From positions 1,178,001 to 1,242,000 of the forward strand of contig JAHDVF020001564.1 of the NCBI GenBank assembly GCA_022606425.2: a stretch of 64,000 nt of DNA, given 5' to 3'. The position numbers and the translations under genes are program-made. A model generated the notes under the pieces. That model saw only the letters and a program-made list of their open reading frames with translations. It was not told the DNA's origin and searched no databases. This DNA is from Lepidostoma basale (Eukaryota; Arthropoda; Insecta; Trichoptera; Lepidostomatidae). Shown piece after piece: positions 33,201 to 42,200 of this stretch. Every line of letters begins with the position of its first letter. The stretch's first letter is position 1.

Positions 33201-36200
33201 TCCTTGTAAAATAAAAATAATTTATCCGCAATGGGTGAAATCCAGTATTTGTCTACAAGAATTTGTATACATTCAAAATGTTGTAATATCGTTTTATTTA
33301 ATTATTTTTTTTTTTAAATGTTAGGGTGTTTCATAATGTGACAATGTAACAAAATCTATGTATTGTATCAATATAACCTGAAGTGGTCAATTATTGGTGA
33401 TTGTCCTATTTTTTTAGAGAAATATTAATTTTAATAGTAATACTCATATTTCAACAATAAAAGTTAGAGAATTTAGAGAAGTCAATGTTTTTTTTATTGT
33501 TTTATTTTATTTTGTACACTGAAATAATGAAATTAATGCCTTTAATGTGGATTTCAGTACAAGCTGAACCTTAAACGGTCATTCATTGGTGCTTTGACCC
33601 TATGTTAAGTGAAAATGAATCGTGTTTTTCAGAAGTAGCACACATCCAGTAACCTCAACTTTACAGGACGGACAAAAAACTGTCTGGTACAAAATTTTCC
33701 TACAATATGTATTTTTTTTTCAATACACATTTTTGTCTATTTTACTCCCTATGACAAATGTGTATTGAAAAAAAATATATATTGTAGGAAAATTTTGTAC
33801 CAGCCAGTTTTTTGTCCGTCCTGTAAAGTTGAGGTAACTGGATGTGTGCTACTTCTGAAAAACACGATTCAAATATTGTTTTATGTCAAACCACCAATTA
33901 TTTATTGCCTTTGTATCAAAGTTTAATAAATATTTGTAGTAGATCCATTTTGACGTGATCCGTTTAAAGTAATACTGTTTTAAATGCATTATCTTTATTT
34001 TCAGATTCACTTGGTTTTCATGGACCATGTGCTACAGTATGTTAATATTGGTTGGGCTTGGGATTGTCGGATTCGCTTGTATCCACAGGGTACTTAATAC
34101 GAACATAAACTTTCAAAACTTTGGTATGTATCATATAATATGTGACTTACTTCACTCCAAATCGGATCATGAGAATCAAAATAAAACATGATTTCTTTTT
34201 AATTAACTTTCACCGCGACGCCATTTTGTGAAGATTTGACATAATCAAACATTGATTCAAATCCGTTCGATTTGAGTGGACGATTACTTTAAGTACTTTT
34301 TGTATACGACTTATTTCATTGGTACCTACCTACCTATTAGATAGACAGAAGCATGCTCGCAAATGTGCGGGAAACGGGTGTTCATGCCTATTCCGAAACA
34401 GTGCATATTTATAATAATATTTTATTCTGTTTATTTTTTACCATTTTCTAACCTTTATTAGTTTGAAAACATAAAGAAGTGGTGTAAAACGAACGTGTAT
34501 ATTTATTCAATTTTATTTTTAAAATTTAATATCATGAATTTTGATTTATCTATGTAAATGAAACTAGAAATAGAGGAAGACAGAAAAAACGAGGCACGAA
34601 CAAATAAATCAAATAATGAATATCGGCCACACGAGGAGTTGGATAAATCGACATGCGTGCATGGTACGATGTGTGAATGTTGATAAATCTAGAGAGGCGT
34701 GTAGCGCTTCATTCGAAAAGACGGCGTGATGGTTAGTTAGTTAGTTTTTTTTTGTTTTGTGGAACCAACCGGTTTCGCTTCCGCTGGAGCTTCGTCAGGA
34801 GCAAACAAACAGTTTCTCGTCCTAAACCAGTCTGTTGATGTCAGCTAGCCTCGCGAAATCGATCGCTGTGGAAATAAGAACAAAAAGTGGAAGTAGTTAT
34901 TTAAAAACATAATTTTATTTCATTATTATTTAAAATAAATTTATGTAAAAACAAAATACAAATGTTTTAAAACATTTTTACGCCTGATTTCTTTCCTGAT
35001 TATCATTTTAGGTTCGGTAGTGTTTTATATGAGTGCTTTTTTGACGCATGTGGCTTTTCTTCGCCTTGCTCCACACTGGCCTCGCCTTTGCGCCGCTATC
35101 ACAGAAGGGGAAGTCAGGAGACCGCAACGCCTGGGAAATAAGATGTCTCTCTTCGCCAGATTCGGAGTCTACAGCTTCCTTATATTGTTTTTTGCTTTGG
35201 GTTTGTACAACCGTTATTGAAAACTATTATATTACAATTATTGTTATCGTATTGTCTCACTTTGAAACTGCCGCATATGTGGATGTTCCTGATGTAATCG
35301 AGCAGCGTTGCTCCGCCCGCCTACCTCAACATCCTCATATCAGCGTTTGCGACATTTGCAGCTTGTCCTCATATTATTTTTTGATTGGCCAACACTCCAA
35401 ACCGAAGAGCATAACTGGTTGCACAATATTCCTACAAATACGTGACAAACGTTGAAATTAAATGTCAATTTATTGCTACAGGAAGTTGTTGTATTATTCA
35501 AAATGGCGTCTATGCGCGAAATGGATTTAATTTGACATTCAAGATGGCGACAGCTGGCTGCGTGGCATGTTTGCCAATGTGCTACGAAGATTCAATATTA
35601 TCGTTTGATGTAAAATTACATATTAAGAATGATCCATTTTTCAGTTGAGCATTTGCTGAGTATCATATCCGGAATTTCTACTGTGTACATGTGCGACAGA
35701 GATGTGAGGACTGATGTGAAATTTTACAAAAGTTCATTTCCACAAATTTTTACTTACGTGGAATATGAACCATGGAAGGCAGTTTGGTTGCAGGTAAGCC
35801 ATTTACACTATTACTTAAATCATAGGCTACTAACCGAACCATCCTATGAGTCGGTATCAGATTATAACAGATTACATTAATTATAAAAATAAAATAAAAA
35901 TCCCGAATAAATATTTTATAATTTTTTATTACTTAAATTAGTAATAAGTAGTGTTTATAAATAGGTGCCTTCGCTCAATATTCAAAATCTAAAAAACTGT
36001 GTCAAATGCCGTTCTCTGGACCATGGCAGGCGAAAAGCCAATTAGAGAACAAGTCGCTAGACGCAAATGGCAGTGGATCGGTCACACTCTGATACGGAAC
36101 CCAGCCTGCATCGCTCAGGGCGCATAAGACTGGTCCCCTATGGGGGGAAAGAGAAAGCGAGGCAGACCTAGAGCCACCTGGAGAAGAGCCCTACAGGACG

Positions 36201-39200
36201 ACGTCAAAGCAGCAGGCCTCACTTGGGAAGATGTTAGGCATCAGGCATGCGATAGAGTCGGGTGGAGAAGGCTCCTTGAGGCCCTATGCACCATGAAGTT
36301 GTGACAGAACAAAAATAAGAAGAAGAAGCATAAATGTCATTGTTTCTGAACTCCAGGGGGAAACTCCAAGACAGCAGTAGATGGGCCACAAGACATTTGA
36401 AATATTTAAACTTAATTATCTCAAACACAAAAATCACATTATACAGAATCATATGCGTCTAGCGACTTGTTCTCTGATTGGCTTTTCGCCTGCCATGGTC
36501 CAGAGAACGGCGTTTGACACTGTTTGTAGCCAATAGATTTTGAATATTGAGCGAAGGCACCAATTTATAAACCACCTATTTATGCTCATTACCGTGTTAA
36601 TATGCATTAATAATGTAATTTTTTTTCAGATAACAAATTTGATCGCTACTTTCCATTGGAGTTTAAAGGATTTGTTCATTATACTGATGAGTGTTGCCCT
36701 CGCGGAGCGCTTCGAGCGACTCAATCACTCTTTGCACATCGCTATTGGAAAGGTATTTACATCAGTTGATTATTTCTTGAACAATCGCGTAAAACTCCAT
36801 GTTAACTGGTTCTATAATATACCGCAATCGTCTATAGACGGTCTATAATCCCGTGCAGGGAGGCTGGCCATGCAAAATTGGCGTCTATAGACGCGATACA
36901 CTTAATATCTAGCCAAGTTTGACTGTTTTAACCTGTTTGCCGCGCGGGACGTGTATATACGTTCAATGTAATTAGTGATAACTACGGATGGGACGTTTTT
37001 ATACGTCCTCAAAATATATGTGGGCTTATTTATAATTCACTAATTTCCTTATGAAGGCGTTTTTATACATATATAAAATAAAAATTCTCGTTGCGGATAG
37101 TGGGGACGAATTACAAGTCTTGGTGTCCTAACACTTATGTATGGAAGCGAAGCATGGAACTGGCAGAAGGAGGATGAGAGCAAAATAAATGCGGTAGAGA
37201 TGATGAGAACAAATGCTGATATTAGAAAGGAATTTAGAGGGAAATAAGGTATTACGAACAAAATTATGAGAGGATCGCTGTGTTGGTTCGGACATATGGA
37301 AAGCAAACCGAGGAAAACATATCATGACCAAATTAATTAAATTTTAAAGGTTGGTCATGCTAGAAGCCAGAAGTATCGACTTGTATGTATGGCGTTTAAA
37401 AGGTTAAATAATTAATACGAATGAAAATGTCTATTTTCTAGAAGTTTTTTTATATTAATTAGTACGAATGAAAACGTCCCTTTTTCGCCTGTTTAAGGCA
37501 TTATCAAATATTAATGATAGCTATAATGTATATTCCTCTTACGCCTGTTGGAACATTGTTCAAAATGTGATTTAGTGGTTGTTTTATATCGGGGCTAGAT
37601 GTTTGACCCGGAGTGCTCACCCTTAAGAGCAAATAATCATAGATTGTGTAAGAAAGTGTGCGTGAATGATTTGAATTATGAAGTGGAACACAAGACCGAA
37701 AGAAAGAAAGAAACACATGACTAGGATTTAAATTTAAATAGAATCTAAATAGAACAAATGAACTGGTTTTTCCTGTTTTTTTCCAGCACCTACCGGAACA
37801 GTTTTGGCGGGTAACCCGCAACGAGTATGTTCATTTGACGCGACTGGTGGCCAAGGTTGACAGGGGAGTTAATGAGCTCATAATGGTGTCCTACGCCAAT
37901 AACCTGTACAGCATCTGCCTCCAACTCTTCAACAGTTTCAAGTGAGTTTTTACCCATTTCTTTAAAATAATCAGGGGATATTTCGAGAACTCGGCCGTGC
38001 TCTAGCATGTTGGTCTTTTTGTCCCTGATAGATTTCTCCGACAGCGACAGCACATATGGTTTTACCTACCGGCCACCAGAACTAATCTGCCTCTGGTGAC
38101 ACCAGTGGGAAGAGCAATTAGTCTGCTGAACGCGGTCTCCTAGGAGATCGACGTCTTTCATATTAGTGAAGGTACGCTCAGGAGACAAATACTCTTGACT
38201 TTATTTAGAAAGTATCTTGTCTTCCTAATGTTGGACCATCTCTAAGGCGTTCCTGGTATTATGTTGTATTTTTTATAATATTTTACCTGTACTCAATAGA
38301 TGCCTTAAACATTTTCCTGTTTGTAATGTCTATTGAGTTAATAAACTGATTTGATTTGATTTGAATACCCTTAACCATTTCTTATCAGGGGATTCTTTGA
38401 AAATACTGTCATTTTAGAGGGTATCCATCTTTATGTTCCGGATGATTATCTTCGACAGGTTAGACAGTTTTATCTCCCAAAATGCAAAACTAACCTGCCT
38501 CTCGTGATGCCGGTGGGGAGAGAAATCAAACTGCTGAACATGATCGTTTCGGAGACCGATGTCTTTCTTATTAGTGAAACTATTGGCAGTTGTCCTGGCT
38601 GCGAAATATAAAAGAGAGGATAGGAATGAGCAGAGTTGAGAACCAGTTCCATGTGGCACAGGACAGAGATTTCAATTTCAATTTCATTTTTTTTAATCAT
38701 AAACATTACAGTATATAACCAAAGCGCCTATGACTATAGAATACAAAAACAACAACAAAAAAACAATTTTAAACAGAATATACAATTGCGAAATTTAAAA
38801 ATTACAATGTAAACAATAGACAAAAACCCGAAAAAAAAACACGAGATAATTAAAAGATTAAGACCAATATAATCATGAATTGATAACCCGCAACGGGTGA
38901 AATCCAGTATTCGTATACAAGTTTATGTATACATTCAATAAAAAATATTGTAATACATATCTGGTTTAAGTTTGGCATATAGATCGGAGTGACATCTCCA
39001 GGCGGCTTCTAACAATGCGCTAATGGCGGGGAAGCCTTTCACATTGTGTTAAAAAGATGTTCTGCTTAATGCTTAATAAACACAAATCTTCATAGATGGC
39101 GTTAGTATGTAGATTATATAGATTAATCTTAGAGATTAACATATATAATCAAAATCTTCATAGATGGCGCATTGAAACTGACATGTGAATTCTGGCGTTG

Positions 39201-42200
39201 GACTTTAACATATATACAGCTTCCAAAAATTTGTCAGACATGGACAATGGAATGGGGAATGGCAATTACATAAAGTGTGCACTTAACCCAACCAATGACA
39301 GGTCATAAGTCCTGTAAACACCTTGATCAACCATATTCAGTTTCCAATTTGCATCTTCGTCTCTATTAAGATACAATTAAATCATGAACCAATTAAGTAA
39401 TAAGAAACAATAAGAAGAACAACACATTATTTAAGAGATAGATGTTTTCTGAGGGTAGCCTCACTATCGTGGAAGATGTCCCCATCCGAAGAGATGCGGT
39501 TTAGAATTATTGCCCTGCCCACGGGCATAACCTTAGGTAAATTGGTTCAACATAGTGGCAGGTGAAATAATCTATGTTGCCTTTGTCGCAGATAATTGCC
39601 AGGGACAAACAAAGTCAAGTCATTCAAAATATCTGAGTTATGTATTCGACCACGAATCAGTTGAAAAAAATGAACACCCAAATGGATAGTTCGTCTAATT
39701 TTCAATGATTGGTAGTCCAGCATACCCAGCAAGAAATCAGTTGGGTACAGTCGGGTAATAACCGTTTTCTTTGAGGTACAAAAAACGTAAGAACTTTTTT
39801 TGTAAATTTTCAATCAAGAGGCAATATTTAGTTTCGTCCACACCAGTGTACTAAATTCCAACCGACTTCTTACCAAAGAGTTATACAATCACTTCAGAAC
39901 TTTTGAATTGGTAAAATCTTTTGCGTGAATGATGCTTTCGCTGCAGTGATCGCCAACGTTGGGGGGACCTGACACGACACTAGAAGAAGGAGAAGAATCC
40001 AATGATATATTTTGAGGAGAATTGGAATACAAATATGAACTGTATTGTAAATATCACCTTTAAATAAAATAAAAATAAGAAAACAGTTTTTAATACATAA
40101 AAAATCGTAATAAAGGAATTTGTCAGTGTTGCCGTCGTCAAAATTTTTTGTAATACAATAAAAATATTGAAATTTACCTCTTATTCAATAACTAATTATA
40201 TTTTTTTAGCTCTGCACACAAGGAAGAGAAACCAGAATTACCGTGCTGGAAACTTGCTGATGGGTACGTACCAAGCTCAAGTTCTGCTTGAAAATATTCT
40301 ATGAAAGTGGTCCAAAATCTTAAAGCCATAAGAGCGAAATATCAGCAAAACAATTTTATTTTATTTTGAGAGCCAAATGTATTTACTAGATTCAAGTTTT
40401 TAGAAGTTGGTTAAAACTACGTACCTGAACAAAAACCTGATATCAAGCTATGAGTTCATAATTTTTTACATAATGATAATTTTTAATTTTTTTTTAATGT
40501 ATCATAATTTAAACGCGTCCTGTTTGGAAGAGCCACAATCAAATAAAAAAAGAGCCGCATCTGGCTAGCGAGCCATAGTTTGCTGACCATTGGTGACAAT
40601 TATTAAGGTCGATTTAATTTAAGGTTGTGGAATTCCAAAAAGGACATGTTTCGAAGGCAAAATAAACTAAAAAATGGAGGTAAAAGGGTTTAAATTCACA
40701 AAAACTTCGCCAGAGTTGATTAACATAGTTTTTTTTAATGCTTTCAGGGGTCTTTCAACAGCTATATATTTCGTCTTTTCGTTCAGTTTCCTAATAATAA
40801 GATTCCTGGCTGTCTGTCTGGCAGCTGCCAGAATACACACAGCATCAAGAGGACCTCTTATGACACTGTATTCGGTTCCTTCCGAATCGTATTGCTCTGA
40901 GGTATACCTTATAATATAATTCAGTATTTTCACTAGGCTAGTTTTGGTATAATAATATTTTTTTATTGGAATATAATAAACCAGCATACCTGTGTTACAT
41001 CGACCTCACAAAAGCGTTTGACAGAATCAAGCTGAAGGACCTCCTGAATACTTTGACCACGAGGTTGGCGCCCCCATCACTTGTTAATGTGGTAAGAGAG
41101 ATCAACCTAGACGGCAACACAAGGATCAGAGCAAATGGGAAATTCACTAAAGCCATAAAAACATCCCTTGGCATCAGACAAGGCGACAGCTTAAGCCCAT
41201 TTCTCTTTAACTGCATCATGGACAACATCATTGCAGAGGTTGCATCTCTCAATTTAGGGTACACTCTGGGTAAAAAAGTAATTGGAATGCTTTGCTATGC
41301 AGACGACGCCACAATCGTGGCCGAAAATGAAAGCGACTTGCAAGCAATGCTCTCAAAGTTTGATGAATCCTGTTCAAAGTATAACATGATCATATCCACC
41401 CCAAAAACGAAGTGTATGACATTCGCAAGAAATCAACTGAGATGCGAAGTCTCCGTACGCCAGGAGGAGATTGAACAGGTGGACCTATTCAGATATCTCG
41501 GAAGCGAAGTAACCAGCTCTAATGACCTCCCCAGAGAAGTAAGGTCACAGGTGGATAGGGCTGCAGCGGTTGCAGGCTGCCTGAAAGATGTCATATGGAG
41601 AAACAGGGACATGAGGACTGACAGCAAGGTACGCATCTACAAGACCTGTGTGCGACCAATCCTCACATATGGCATTGAATCGAGGGCAGACACTGTCAAG
41701 ACAAAGAGCATGCTCAGGACAACCGAGATGAAAACGCTCCGCGCTATAGCTGGCAAGACCCTACATGATCGAGTTAGGAATACAGCAATCCGAGAAATCT
41801 GCGAGGTCGAAGATGTGGTCAGATGGGGACGTCAAAGACGGCGATACTGGCATGAACACGTAGAAAGGATGAGCTCAAATAGAATACCACACATAGCTCT
41901 CCATGGAACGCCAAACGGACAACGCCGACCAGGAAGACCCCCGAAACGGTGGAGAGAAAGCTGGAGTTCAGCATCTCAAGAGGACCCGCCTGAAATAACA
42001 GACTCCTGAGTCTACAAAAAGGGAAGAAGAAGAAGAAGAATATTTTTTTAAATGGCAGTGCAAATAATGTTCTTGTACCAACTCTTATGTATGGAAGTGA
42101 AGCATGGAACTGGAAAAAGAAAAATGAAAGTAGAATATTTAGACGAATTTGTAAAAAACTGTGTATGATAGAGTGTCGGACGAAAATATAAGACGTGAAT

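Noticed and set aside
35048..35455. 135-residue + ORF overlapping receptor 2 exon 5
   Set aside because: It is another frame across the exon and into the intron, with no support.
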